Positions 38,501-49,793 of a DNA stretch of 64,000 nt are shown here, piece after piece. The position numbers and the translations under genes are program-made. The notes beneath the pieces were generated by a model. That model saw only the letters and a list, made by a program, of their open reading frames with translations. It did no database searches and had not been told where the DNA came from. The DNA comes from Calliopsis andreniformis (taxonomy: Eukaryota > Arthropoda > Insecta > Hymenoptera > Andrenidae). The stretch covers positions 2,666,001 to 2,730,000 of the forward strand of contig NC_135073.1 of the NCBI RefSeq assembly GCF_051401765.1, given 5' to 3'. Position 1 is the first letter of the stretch. Every line of letters begins with the position of its first letter.

Positions 38501-41373
38501 CAACAGGGCTTTGTCTATATGGACAACGTGACGATGGTCTTTCCCAATGATTTAAAGGTAAGAGCCAAGATTCTAAGTCTATATCTTGAATTCTAACTAT
38601 ATCAATGTCTTTGTCTCATTAAATAATTAGAGTAATACTTAAAAAATCCACATTTTATATTATGCACACAAAGTTATCGTGTTATTTTGCAGATAATTCA
38701 AATTTTCGAATTGTGAAATTTAATAACATAGATATATTGAGACAATTTTGTTTACTGCTACTGTATAATTCTCAAACATTATATTTATATACAATTGAAT
38801 AGATATAATATAATAGACTTTGTATGATTGAATTAATTTGTGAATAACAATACTTTTAATTTCAAAAGCAAATTATATTTGACAGGATGATAAAATTAAT
38901 TTGTCGTGAAAAAGAAAGCTTTTAAATTTTATTCAATTGAAACAGTTTGAAAATTCTTTTTTCAATTGTATTTGATTAATAACAATTCTTACATGTTCTT
39001 CAAAGCTATGACCATGTTTCAAAGCAATATTCAAAAAGAACAATGCTATCATTAATGCAACAGCCGTGAGAAGTCGGACTTTCTCATAAGCCGTAGGCAG
39101 TTTAGTAGACGACCATTGTGAGATGCATGGCCAACTCAGCGATTCTGGCCGCACTTAATATTTTCTATCTCCCTCTGTTTCTCTTATTCAATGGCTCCTG
39201 TGCAGGAAAGAAATCGAGAGTGTCGGTGCGACAGGATTCGTCTGAGTTGGGTGTACGATTTAGAAATTTACTGATTGAAATTCTTTTTCAAATGTTTTTA
39301 AAATATGAAATACATTATTTTCTAATGTTTCGAATGGTTATGGTAAACATTCTTAAATCAAAGTACTAAATAATTAAAAAAATCTACGTTCATGTAAAAA
39401 TATATGGGATGTATATTTTAAATATAGTTTCCTTCTTAATCACATGTATCCACCCCTGAGATTAATTTAACTCAAAACTTACAGTTACTTTTACTTTTTA
39501 ATAGTTCTTTTTTTTAAATAAGAATTTAATTTACAGAAAATTCATTGACCTATAATAATAATATCTATAAGTAATAGTATTTCTTATACGAAAGTACACT
39601 TTATATTATTTTATGCAATAAAAATTAATCCAAAATTATTTCATTGATATTTTCAATATCTTTGATGTTTTTTATCGTGGTCTCTAACAATTGTTTTTCA
39701 GTGTTCTACATTTGACCAATGAAGGGTGTTCTACATTTTCTATGACTTTGTGTACTCTTATTATTCAAATCAAAACTTAATGCAAAAAATGTTTTAATCT
39801 AAAATTTTTTTAAAATAAAAAGATGTTATGAAAGTAGATAATCAAATGATTCGAATACAGTACATGACTGATAATTCATTACTATTGCATAATATGATGC
39901 GTGTCTTCAAATATTTTCGATCGATGTTTATAATAGTAAACACTGTATTATGTAATATCATGCCAATGTATATGTATACTCGTTATAATTATGTACATAT
40001 TGGATCACTTTGCAAAATTTAATGAACTATAATTGAGCAGCATATCTTGATTGATAGGTTAATCTACAGTTTGAATTCTTTCTTTTCTTTTTTCGAAATT
40101 CTGGATGATGTATTTCTACCATTTATTTGTTTTTCTTTTGTTTGTGGTACGATATGTATTCAATCATATTCAATAATCGATATTGATTCATTTATCATCA
40201 TTTTTTATGAATTTAACTTACAATTATGGTCTGAGATTGAAATTTTTTACTTTGTAATATATAAAAATTCACTATACTAACGATAATATTATACTCCCTG
40301 TGTTGTAATATACATAAATAGGTGTACCATGGATACTATGAGTTTTTAGTGAGCACATACTTTATTCAGTACTGTTTAAGGTGTTGATAGTTGAATGTTT
40401 TACTCTACTTTATTATTCCAAGATACTATCATTCGAACATTTTATTATTCACATATTAAATAATCAGAATATAATTTTAAATGATCGTGATCAAGACACC
40501 ATAAAGCATAATTCCAATCTATTAAATAATGACCAAGTGATTAGTCACTGGGACCATAATAAATGGATTCTTTAAATAATTGTGTTAAATATCAAAATTC
40601 TATAGTGTTATCTCGATATAAGCTCGACAATATATTTACGTTTTCTTAGAACTGCTCTTTCACTTTACTTAATCATCGCCTCTGATAGGTGCATTCTTCG
40701 CAAATTTTTAGTATTTTCACTTTTTTAAGTACACATATATGAAATTTGCAAGTGGTAGCTAATGCAAAATACCGAGCATAAAAAATGTAGCTTTACTCAG
40801 TTGAAGTTGTTAAAAAACTTGTATAATTTATCTATTGAAAACATTTAAGATTACTTATCTTTGATCAAACGAATTTTGATTTTATCATCCTCTATTTTTA
40901 TCTTTATCAAACAATAAGATACGTAAAGATAAATGTTAGACAATAAGTATTTTATTGTCAGAAAATAATTGATTTATTAGCATACTCATATCTCCTTATT
41001 AATTCGATTAATCAAAATTCTGCTGCATTTTGTATTCATGATTATAATAAGACATACATGTGTACTATTTCAGATCGATCGAAAGGGTAATCTTTGGGTC
41101 CTCTCAGATCGCCTGCCAGCCTTCATGTACTCTGCCTTGGACCCCAATGACTACAACTTCCGCATCCTCACTGGCCCTTCTCGAGAGGCCATAAAGAACA
41201 CCGTATGCGCGGCCGGAAGTCCTCCAACTACGAGTAGTCCTCGAGACTCTCCTTCAAGAGTCCATGTCGTCTCGCCAAATAAATCTGTAAACGGCGGTTG
41301 CGTCAACAATATCGAATTTATCTTCGTATTAGCAGTCGCTATGTCGTCTTTTTTCGCGAATGTGTTCATCTGA
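23255..41373 (+). CDS. Yellow / major royal jelly protein family secreted protein, 5 exons, complete
   Basis: Exons 23255-23528, 34960-35372, 37581-37758, 38346-38557 and 41074-41373 join without frame breaks into 458 residues, the usual length for insect Yellow proteins. Seen: a signal peptide (about residues 1-25), then the MRJP domain with the family landmarks [92 protein letters not shown], and a Cys in NTVCAAG. The four Cys near these landmarks fit the two conserved disulphides. N-glycosylation sequons occur at NET, NVS, NVT and NKS. The protein ends in an 18-residue hydrophobic run with no basic tail, resembling a GPI-attachment signal. Family members act in cuticle pigmentation and other extracellular roles. 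Which Yellow subfamily this is cannot be settled here, so no symbol is given. Confidence 0.93.
24205..24700 (+). mobile_element. Degenerate non-LTR (SINE/LINE-tail type) repeat
   Basis: Contains gcttttgcccgcagtttcgc (24221-24240) and, further on, cagtgaaagaattttccata and tcggtccaataatttcagag (24633-24668). Both word sets are recurring parts of insect non-LTR tails (from general knowledge). Heavily eroded, with no coding capacity. Confidence 0.5.
27570..27880 (+). repeat. Dispersed repeat, partner at 58440-58660
   Basis: Both copies share the order ttttaaa/aacgttttaaggttccc..gtccaaaaa.gccaa..aa.cga.gg.taaattc, an intermediate variable part, and aaaggggttgaagtta-agaaaatttta. Same strand in both copies. 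The family is unidentified. Confidence 0.6.
28684..29040. repeat. Less AT-rich segment with possible LTR-like start
   Basis: Starts tgttaccgccccggtgttac and has a composition unlike its surroundings. It could be a solo LTR or part of another element, but no matching partner or target duplication was found, so this stays tentative. Confidence 0.2.
29111..30560 (-). pseudogene. Carboxylesterase relic nested antisense in the Yellow intron
   Basis: Three minus-strand pieces in the order expected for a type-B carboxylesterase. About 30560-30292 reads an N-terminal-like [17 protein letters not shown], with a stop before it and a frameshift after it. 30042-29893 follows a good acceptor (cacaacgcag) and reads DPEPPKL to [11 protein letters not shown], compare family EDCLYLNVY. 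29335-29111 reads [20 protein letters not shown], then [20 protein letters not shown] and FAEEAGA. The nucleophile elbow, normally G-E-S-A-G, is here A-E-E-A-G, so the catalytic Ser is lost. The C-terminal half was not found. A separate transposon fragment seems to interrupt it at about 29577-29870. Confidence 0.75.
29577..29870. mobile_element. Transposon remnant with TACAGGGTGG end
   Basis: Begins tacagggtggaacaagtat, a mariner/Tc-type terminus. On the minus strand, 29739-29927 reads [18 protein letters not shown], faintly like the C-terminus of pogo-type transposases. Frames are broken and the family is unsure. Confidence 0.3.
30629..30793 (-). CDS. Small secreted-peptide ORF (54 residues) or first exon of the esterase relic
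   Basis: On the minus strand an ATG at 30793-30791 opens 54 codons ending in TGA at 30631-30629. The first 18 residues, [18 protein letters not shown], are a textbook signal peptide with an A-x-A-like cleavage context. The remaining 36 residues are hydrophilic and acidic, without cysteine. Upstream (higher coordinates) are TATA-like repeats. It lies about 70 bp from, and on the same strand as, the decayed carboxylesterase, so it may be that gene's first exon. A donor-like atg|gtaact lies just after the signal peptide. No known family was recognised for the 54-residue form. Confidence 0.35.
   Translation of the reverse strand: MKHTLLVLFVFLITAHCAMVTGIVETDKDFVQSKTVAANQNTDNEYTSFHEYSL
32215..32382. 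mobile_element. MITE family 3, copy 1
   Basis: Left end tttacattaaacaaattttg pairs with the complement of the right end caaaagttgcctaatgcaaa. The interior words ggtcagataa, ttgatcaa.ctgaaatt and aaacacaattt recur at 46493-46696 in the same order. Confidence 0.6.
32636..32885 (+). repeat. Dispersed repeat sharing a 3' segment with 48595
   Basis: The stretch 32846-32882 (aagcatctaaaactgtactt followed by ccgtatgctt) is almost the same as 48616-48650. The part upstream includes a short ORF (32599-32802) of no known family. It is probably a transposable-element copy. Confidence 0.45.
34960..35372 (+). CDS. Yellow-family exon 2
   Basis: Acceptor ctgtttcag ends at 34959; donor gttagt at 35373. Encodes residues 92-229 with [14 protein letters not shown] and [14 protein letters not shown], ending HHFFHPDPQ. 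Nearby sequence at 34620-34920 is noticeably less AT-rich but noncoding. Confidence 0.92.
35467..35878. mobile_element. Mariner-type MITE in Yellow intron 2
   Basis: Left terminus tacagggtgttcc and right terminus ggtgacaccctgta are complementary over about 11 bp. The inner arms ctatttcttttcacaaaata / ttttgaaaaatgg are loosely so. Flanking TA dinucleotides fit mariner-type target sites. About 410 bp, no transposase. Confidence 0.7.
37022..37382. mobile_element. Palindromic MITE, family 1, copy D (Yellow intron 2)
   Basis: Carries the same central pair (cattctactaa / cagtagaataagtcc), ttcacgcatatt-like and gaaatgtatcagactt motifs, and right end tctgatacttattgtcgaac as the other family-1 copies. 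It ends about 200 bp before the exon 3 acceptor. Confidence 0.75.
37581..37758 (+). CDS. Yellow-family exon 3
   Basis: Acceptor cttcaacag ends at 37580; strong donor gtaagt at 37759. Encodes residues 230-288, from [13 protein letters not shown] through [15 protein letters not shown] to RDPERATSP, leaving phase 1. Confidence 0.92.
38346..38557 (+). CDS. Yellow-family exon 4
   Basis: Acceptor cgtattttag ends at 38345; donor gtaaga at 38558. Encodes residues 289-359, including [26 protein letters not shown] and MVFPNDLK. Confidence 0.92.
39124..39369 (+). CDS. Signal-peptide-like ORF in Yellow intron 4
   Basis: ATG at 39124 in a good context opens [20 protein letters not shown], followed by [13 protein letters not shown], i.e. 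a convincing secretion signal with a cleavable SCA end. The segment 39124-39260 is less AT-rich than its surroundings. The tail of the ORF after about 39262 looks like random AT-rich sequence, so a splice donor may lie near 39250-39260. It could be the first exon of a nested gene or an alternative exon; downstream exons were not identified. Confidence 0.3.
   Translation, partial: CMANSAILAALNIFYLPLFLLFNGSCAGKKSRVSVRQDSSELGVRFRNLLIEILFQMFLKYEIHYFLMFRMVMVNILKSKY
41074..41373 (+). CDS. Yellow-family exon 5 with hydrophobic C-terminus
   Basis: Acceptor ctatttcag ends at 41073. Encodes residues 360-458: [18 protein letters not shown] and [17 protein letters not shown], then a Ser/Pro-rich linker, and finally [18 protein letters not shown] before the TGA stop at 41371-41373. 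Confidence 0.92.
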   Translation: MDRKGNLWVLSDRLPAFMYSALDPNDYNFRILTGPSREAIKNTVCAAGSPPTTSSPRDSPSRVHVVSPNKSVNGGCVNNIEFIFVLAVAMSSFFANVFI

Positions 41374-42790
41374 AGAGCTGCCTATAAACAAATATGGTTA
41401 TAAACGCTTGTAACGCGTGATTCGAACTATCAAGAACGTGAATCTTGGAAATCATTAGAAGCTTCCACGTGAGGAAAAACAAATCGAAGCGAAAGATTCC
41501 CCGGAGTAGTGTTGTAAGACACAAGCAGTGCATTAGACAATTTGTGATGGAATGTTACACGCGGTTTTCTGGGAATTTTAGTTGTAACCGATGCGAAAGC
41601 ACGTTGACGTCAAGCTACGATGTTTTGGCTTCTGCCAGCGTGCAACTGACTTTCAGTTATCTAACGAGTGTCAATATATAGTAAGGCACGAAAGTACTCT
41701 GATGACTACCGATTAGAAAGAACTGATAAGAGAGTTATACTTATTGTAATTTTCGTATTCTTGTTTGTTTACGGTTTAATTATTAACTCTTTTAGTTTAT
41801 TTTTCTTTATGTTTTAATTTAAATGCTTTAATTTGTTTTGAAAAAAGAAAGTTATGGCAGATCTTTTCCTGATTGCAGAACAATGTTTGATATTTTTAAC
41901 AATAGACAGTTAGATGATCTTTAAAATCAAGAATTATTGTATAATTACGGAGCAAAAATTTAAAAATGTTTCTTACATGTTTAGTCATTTTTCGGGACAA
42001 TACCGTCCATAGTATTCATGCAATTATCTCTTCATTGTTTAAGTCGTTGCATATATTTCACGGTGTATCATTTCGAATGGCTACCATGATATCTCAATAA
42101 TAAGTTGACCGATTTCCTACAAATTTTATGCACGTGTAAAATAAATGATTCTTTATCTGTCGAACTGGAATTATATTTGTATCTGAAATGGTTTTTTCTA
42201 TTATCACCTGATGAAGTAAAAAATTCCATGGCAAAAAGAAAATTTATTTTATTCTAGTTCAGATGGTAATAATTAAACATTTAATTAAAATTTCCAAACT
42301 CGTGGTTTGTAATTGTATCATGATTTTTTATGTTAAAAATTGCCTAACATCGACGCCTCCAAGTGGAATACTCCCTTCCCACTTAATGTAATTTACACAA
42401 ACGAGTAGAATGTACGTATAGATGCTTTAACCCTCCCAATAGGATACTAGAATCAGTGATGACTCGTCGCTGTGAGTCAGAAATGACTCCTGCTTCGGAC
42501 CAGTAGTGCGAGGTTAACTAATGTAACTTGATCTTTTATAAAATATTTTTATTAAGCTTTTTGCTGTATTCAACTTGCCAATTTTTACATAATTTAAACA
42601 AAAATAGAGGTTGTCGGTAAAACTCTACAATATACACTTTGTAAATTTGCTTCTGTAGATATGAAATCGTTGTACATTGTAAACAGCTCTTACATAATTG
42701 TCAATTAAAAATAAGCATGGTTTTATATTTTATAAATTCTGTACAAATTGAATACCATTTTGTCTAATAAATAAAGTCATATATTTTGGT
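41374..42790 (+). other. Yellow-family 3' UTR and poly(A) signal
   Basis: Overlapping AATAAA words at 42766-42771 and 42770-42775 mark a likely cleavage site about 1.4 kb after the stop. The interval contains a TTAA-flanked mini-element at 42427-42517. No other coding sequence is supported. Confidence 0.55.
42427..42517. mobile_element. TTAA-flanked mini-element in the Yellow 3' UTR
   Basis: TTAA at 42427 precedes ccctcccaataggatac. The right side, tccgga-type gcttcggaccagtagtgcgagg, is followed by TTAA at 42514. The inverted ends are only moderately alike, so this copy is old or partial. Confidence 0.45.
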
Positions 42791-43675
42791 AATATTTTCT
42801 ACGCTTTTGAAAGAAGTATTGTATAGTACGACGTAGGTGTCCTTGTATAGCTTCAGGAGGAATAACATCATAGGGTTGAAGAAAAACGATTTCATTCCTT
42901 TACTTAATTAAAAAATACAGCCTTTAGAAAATATATTCCTAAAATATATACATATATATTTAAGTAAAATTCATCTAAATAAGAAAGTTATACTATTTAA
43001 TAGAATCAAATCTATTTGTTAAAATATAAATAAAATCGTCGCTAATGACTGATATCAATGAGTCGTTAAATTCTTATATACACAAAAAAAAGAAAGTTAT
43101 AGGTCGTTTTACTGTGCTATGTACAAGGCTCAAAAAAGTAATATATTACTAAAATTATTATGGCAATAAAAATGATTGGCACAATTATTCCTTATACTCA
43201 TTTTATTTTTTACAAACATTACCCTTTTCTTTGTTAATACTGAATAAAAGTAAGGAAAAATATGTAAATAAATATTGTTTTTGACATTATGTATCTACTT
43301 TCTTAAAAACTTGTAATTTTAGCGCATAGATATTTAGCGCAAAGGTATGTGTACCAAGCAGCAGTTTTTCTATGTTAGTAATATGGAAGTAGACTTTTAA
43401 TTATTTTGACTTGATAAAATTGTCATACATTTTAATGTGTTTTAGGTTGTTTTCAGTGCGATTTTCAATACGTGTAAAGTAGAAGGTATGTATTAAAATA
43501 AATCGTACCTTTCTAATTCAAATAGCAGCATATGTAGACATTATTTCATTTTACAGTAGAGTCAACTCTTATCTAAAAATTATAATCCCTGAGGCAATTA
43601 AATTGGATTTGTAACACACTGAAGCTAGAGCCATTAATTCTGTACATTCTTTGATAGGAATTTGGATGCTCAAGA

Positions 43676-43760
43676 TCGAAGAATATATTAAAGATATATT
43701 TTAAAGAAGAATTAAAGAATATATTTTAAGAATATATTAATATTCTTCGATCTTGAGCAT
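43676..43760. repeat. Inverted repeat with 21-bp perfect arms
   Basis: The left arm starts ATGCTCAAGATCGAAG at 43676 and the right arm is its complement, ending 43760. The 43-bp loop is made of three aagaatatatt-like units. It would form a strong hairpin if transcribed. Confidence 0.75.
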
Positions 43761-43781
43761 GCAAACTGCTAATAATTGATT

Positions 43782-43840
43782 AATCCGTAATCTAGTATAA
43801 TTACTAGTATAATTATCTAGTATAATTACTAGATTACGGA
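43782..43840. repeat. AT-rich palindrome next to MITE family 2
   Basis: ATCCGTAATCTAGTATAATT on the left is mirrored by aattactagattacggat on the right, around repeated actagtataattat units. The right arm is also the start of the family-2 element at 43829. Confidence 0.65.
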
Positions 43841-44031
43841 TTTTTATGCATGTATAGAAATTTGAAATGTATAAAAAGTTATAAAATGCGTATGCTATTA
43901 AAAAATATAAAAAATATAAAAAATAGAGCGCAAATTACAATATTTGTAAGATGAAGCAAATCTTTGTTGAAGTTCTATTTATTGAACTGTGTTTATGAAA
44001 ATATGAAATTGCATGAATATCCACAGTCTAT
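43829..44031. mobile_element. MITE family 2, copy
   Basis: Starts actagattacggatttttat and ends gcatgaatatccacagtcta, imperfect complements. The inner part of the right arm, gtttatgaaaatatgaaatt, matches the 59187 copy. Confidence 0.65.
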
Positions 44032-46492
44032 TAATCAATTATTAACTAACAAGCAAAGATAACAAATACTGTGATCTCAAAACTAATAAAATATGGCAAA
44101 TAATCGAATTTTTGCGAAATTCTTTTGTTTGTAAAGAATTTAAAACTTTAAACCCGTTTTTTTTCAAAATATTTTTATTTGAACTAATTGTAGGATTTTC
44201 TCCACCAATTCTACATTTTCTCGTCTTCATTTCTTATCATTTCTCATTTAATAATTTTCTATTTCTGTGTACTTATTTTGCAAAAACATGTTTTCAGTTA
44301 AGTGTATTGGAGTTCTCTAAAAATAATAGTTACTATTTTTCTCATTCTAAAACGAATATTCATATTTTACTGAAATTAAAAATTTGACGTTTTCTCAAAA
44401 ATTATTGTAATTGAATTTTCATACGATAAATTATAATTACACTAATACAGATTAAATAAATGTTTTAATTTTTTTCGCAAATGAACTGAATATAAACAAA
44501 ATAGGGTGACATGTCTAATCGACAGAATTCTGTAACGACTTCCATAATGCAGTTAAATACGTCTACTTAATAAACAAATTCTCAAATATTTTTCAATGTA
44601 TGCATTTTTAAACTTTTCTGATCATTAACACCTCAACAAACTATGTGAACGTCAAAAATAATTCACAAAAGATATATTTTTTCCAGTTTTCAAAGCGTTG
44701 TTCCCCCTAAGATAGTTAAAATATTACATTTATTAATTTCTTTAAATTATATTAAAAAGGAATTTTATATGAAAGACATTGAAAATTATTTCGTTTGTTT
44801 ATTTTATCAGTAAATCTTAAACAAATAATATTACATTTCTGATACTTCATGTTTCTATGGGAGCAAAGAATATGAAAAATAATAATAATAAGTCATTTCA
44901 ACGACACAATAACTTTCACACTAAAGTATCTCGTCGAAAGAATAGATTTCCTTATAACATCACTGAACTCATCGCTTTTTCCTTATCTGTACGTTCAATG
45001 ATTGGCTCATTTTATTATTGAAAATTATGGAGGTGGTGGGGTGACCATTGACTGGCAGACAAAAACATTCACCGATTTAAGAAACGAGGCACGTATACGC
45101 ATGACAGTGTTCGGTTCCAAGGCATGAAACGAGACTAAAATTGCCCGAAGAGAGGACATTAAGAAAGATCTTATTTTTTGGAGAAATAGAAGGAATACTA
45201 TACATTGAGATATTTGATCGGGTGTGAGTACCAAGTATTTTCTTCTTTTCAAAATATACAACAATTTTTGTAAAATATTTGAATCTGCTATCATTAAAAT
45301 TACATTTCTTAAGCACAAGAAAATAATATTTTAAAAGTGAAGAGAATCTTTGACTTGTATTTTCTATATTTCTGAATTTAACAGAATAATCTCTGCCTAG
45401 TATTTTTTTTGTTATCAAATTACGTTTGCAAATGTCTAGGCAATTTAATCATAATTCTGAACTTATTAATTACCTATGAGTTATACTTTAAATAATTCTA
45501 CATGAATTTATTAAATAAAAGTAGATATTAAAATTTGAATAATATTGATATTTCTAGGTATTTCTAGGTATATTTTTATGTATAGGTATCTATTTTATGA
45601 CAGTCCAATATTAAATTAGCCTAGCTTATCAATAATTAAATATTTTGATAAATAAATCTAACTAAATTTCAAATATTTGAGTACAGTGGAATCACGAAGT
45701 TCAACAATCCGTTCTAGGAGATGAATTTGACTTTTTAATGAAATTTTCCTATTTGAAATAATGTAAATTGAATTAATTCGTTCCAGACTTTTAAAATTGA
45801 CACAATACGAAATATATTAAATGCACATTTCAAAAGATCAAGTTCAATAATTAAATGCTTCTGTCCATAATATTACACACATAAAAAGCACTGTAAATTT
45901 AATAATTAATCACTTTTTAATTTTACTTTAGAATCCACTAGTGGGGAGTTGTGGTTCATGTATTTTCCAAATTTTCTTTTAAATTTTCATTTTTATCGAA
46001 GAAGTTTCAAGTACTTGACTTAACGTAAAATTGCATTATGTAGTAGACACTTTGGTCAGTATTTCAGATATTAAAAGCCTAAAGCTGTAAAAAAATTCAG
46101 CTTGAACATAAATAATCTAGTTTGTAGAAAACGTGAAAATATGTTTGTTTAAAAAGAAATAAATAGAAGACAATTTCTATCCATTATTAGAATCTGGAAG
46201 TAATAAAAAAGCTCTACCCTGATATTTTTTTCAACCTGCTAACTCTTATCATATCAAAGTAGAATTATCTTCATTAAGCTCTCGTTGTTAAAGAGTTTTA
46301 AGCTGCTTTCTCACTAAAGCAGCAACTAAAAAGTTCGTACTGCCTGTTGTTGCTGTATGTTCCACACAGTATTTGACAAATATCAAATTTTTTTAATTTC
46401 AAAGCTATTCATATGTAAAAACAGTAATCACATTGTTTCAAGTTGTGAATGATTGAAGACGACTTATTCCTTGAAACTACACGATTTACGTT

Positions 46493-46696
46493 ACGTTTAC
46501 GTTAGTCAACTTTTGGTCAGGTAACCAAATTGATCAACCTAAAATCGATTAAAGTTATCAATATAAACACAATTTCAAATTTCAACCAAGTTTAAACGAT
46601 TCTTGATTTTTCAACTGGAAGTAGCTCATTCGTCTGTTTTTGGTTGAACATTGAACGATCTAATCGGCCCAGCAAAAATTGCCTAATCGAAGCACA
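46493..46696. mobile_element. MITE family 3, copy 2
   Basis: Shares gtcaacttttggtcag, ttgatcaacctaaaat and aaacacaatttc with the copy at 32215, and ends ttgcctaatcgaagcaca, complementary to its left terminus. Confidence 0.55.
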
Positions 46697-48579
46697 GCTT
46701 TAGATCTTAAAGATCTATAAAAACTTCAGGTAGACATATATGATTTATGAATATATTAAAATATGACGAATTATTAACTAAAAAACAACACCTTTGAGAC
46801 TGTACGTTTGTCAAATTCGGAGGTAGAACCTAGAATTGATTTGATAATATGAGTAGCTGACACAAGCTACATTTATCTTTATTGTCCTCCTTCCCATCTT
46901 AGTAATCAGATCGATTTCTCACTTCACTGTTTCAAGGATTAGACGTTCACAATTGCATTTTGCTGTGAATCAGACAACAAAATATACGTATTAAAGGAAC
47001 TTGATGTCCGTCTCCTACTTACTTTTTATGTTTACCACTCCGATCGGAAACAAATAATAATAAACGACAACTTTCATTACTAGTAATAGAAATTTGAAAA
47101 AACGTGAAGTAAGGCGAAGAAACATTTAGCAATCACTGATAAATTTTTTAAGAAACATGGAACATAATAATAGATGCTTTAAGAACATAATAATAGAAGT
47201 TTCAGTGGGAACGCAGTTTTATATTAGTATGTGCATAAAGTAGGCTACCTGATACACAGTAAATACAGTAGAATCATCATTAACCATATCTCGGTTAGAG
47301 GAGACTAGAAGCAAATGTAACAATTGGGTTTTTTGACTCTGTAACTACTAAGTTTCACAGAACTTTTAAAAACGTCGTATACGATAGTAAACTTACAATT
47401 TTAAACTACATAATCAAACCAAAAAACTAGCAATATATTACATTAATTTTTTTAAATAAGTTTTTGTTTTAAAGCATGTCATTTGTTATTTTTGTCCTTA
47501 TTCCTAGGGACGAAAGTAACTTGCGACAATATGAGGTAGGGGCGATGGCAACACTCAATTTCACTTTAAAAATTAAATTAAGTAATAAAAAAAATACTTT
47601 TGAAAGGTATTTTTATTTATTCTGAAGGTAAAAATAATCATAAATATCAATATAAAATTAATATAGACTTTTAAAAAGCAAGCCAACAATTTGTTTTTCT
47701 TTTACGAATGTTGGATATTCTGTAGACATTAATTCTATTTGAAGATCACGTTTCAAAATTTAAGAAGTCCATTTTTGTCGATTTTCTGTTTTTTTTTTTT
47801 TTTTTTTAAATGTTGTATGGTAGTCGAAGAGAAAGTTTTTATTATACATCAAAGTTAAAAAGCTGAAAATCTTGACAAATCCCAAAATATCAATAACTAT
47901 TTTCATAATGGGTATATAGGGAAGTAAATTGATAAGTCCATGCGAAACAGGAGAATACTTTAGTACATCAACGAGAAACTCAAAGTTATTAAATAATTTC
48001 TAATAATTGTATTAAAAAACATTGACTACACTGATTGCATGACTCATTTTTGTCATTTTATAGTGTTCTGTTTCAAACTTTAAAGCCGCTGTTCTGTAGA
48101 GTTTAGGAAATATGACTTAAGAAGTTCTTTCCTTAATTTTTATTGAAATAACATATCCAGTAAAGTAACAAGCATAGAAGAAAGTCGCAAGTTAGAATCG
48201 GTGCAAAAGTAGCAACTTGTTACTTTTATCCTTACTAACGGTACTGTTCGTGTACATGTTCTACATTCTAATCTAACTTATAATCGTAACAATTTGTATA
48301 CTTACCTATAAGGTCAATATCTATTGGACACAATACACAGAAAATCAAAGAAGCCAGAATAAAAGGATACGTAATTAAAACAGACCCTACAAGTTTAAAT
48401 TTAAAATGTTAAAATACGAAGAATCGCTTAATATCACGTGTTGCTAAAAATTAAGGTGGAGGAGAGATGGAAATGACATGCAGAAATGGAAGCACAAAAT
48501 TATTGGTCGACTAGCATTTGTTTTAGAACGTTTGTTGCATTCATCCCGTGTTACGTTTGTCTGTGGTCTTTTCTACTGT

Positions 48580-48665
48580 CTCTACAATGTTCCTCTTACC
48601 TCGTTTACCCTTCGAGCATCCAAAACTGTACTTCCGTACGCTTGCAGCCAATCATAATTCGAACT
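48580..48665 (+). repeat. Dispersed repeat 3' segment, partner of 32846
   Basis: The stretch agcatccaaaactgtacttc, then cgtacgcttgca, matches the other copy closely. Two overlapping ORFs here do not resemble a gene. Confidence 0.45.
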
Positions 48666-49793
48666 TAAATTTAAATTCATTAAGAGTTAATAAAGTGGTA
48701 ATTTATACTTATACTGTTTATGACAAATTGGTCATAAAATTGAAAAAAGTGTGACTACTCGTATTAAAATAAGTGAGAAATGTGAAGTAAAAATTTATTT
48801 AGGACTAATTACGATTTGTATATTTTCTGATTTTCGTATCTGTTTATTTTTTGTATCAATATCAGTATTTATAAACATTGTGAAATTATGTTGGTGGATA
48901 TTTATTTTGGGGTCAGAAGTTGAATATTTTGCACACAAATGAAGAATCGATAGATATTACAAATACAATTACAACTTACGCTACAATTTGTTATGAATAT
49001 AGAAAGAAAGGGAGTTTTCAACAATATTATAGTATAAAACTTATAGTAAATAAATTAATACTATACTATAAGCTATTTAATTACATCGTACAGTATTAAT
49101 TAATAATTGAAATACAATACGATGTTCTACTGTATTTTCATTATTATTACATCTATCATGTATAATGCTGAATAGTCTAAATTGTAAATAATCGAGGCCC
49201 AGTCAATCGATGGTCTCTTGTATAAACAAACATAAATAGTCAAATAAATTTCTCTCCTATGAGATAGTATGAATTCTATTTCCATATGAGAATACATATC
49301 GTATATACATTATAAAAATTAATGAATTGTATGTAAACTGAACTTTTATTAAATGATCATTAAAAATTAAAATTGTTTTTAGATAAATTGAGCTGAATTA
49401 TATGTAAGAGTTTCATATATTTTCTTTACATTTTGTAAACCTTAAAAGATTAAAAAAAAATTTATCTTCACCTTTCCACAAAAATAGATATCTAGTGCAT
49501 AAACCGATGAACCTCTACGAAATAAAGCTTTGATAGTATTGTTTATATTATATATTATAGTATTTATTATTTTCTATTAAGTAGTTAGATTAATTTATAA
49601 ACATCAGCAGTTACAAATTGCAATCATTAAATGGTTCGGAACTGTTGCATTGTTTGAACATGGAAGTGAACATATTAATTATTGAAATGTCATTTCCGAT
49701 GCATTATACATGACATAAACTTGTTATCTGCAATTAAGCATCCTGACCTTTAACTTCCGCCATGATTTCACGGAGAGAAGATAAAACTCGGAC

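Larger units (their letters stand above)
42791..49780. other. 7-kb intergenic region between the Yellow-family and Cyt-b5-r genes
   Basis: Besides the repeats listed, I find no coding exon. A patch at 45000-45240 is less AT-rich and opens overlapping frames on the minus strand, but none resembles a known family. A run of about 18 T occurs near 47790. Confidence 0.45.

Noticed and set aside
45025..45418. Two overlapping minus-strand ORFs of 97 and 113 codons
   Set aside because: They start mid-sequence in AT-rich DNA, have no recognisable domain, and overlap in different frames. Not supported without transcripts.
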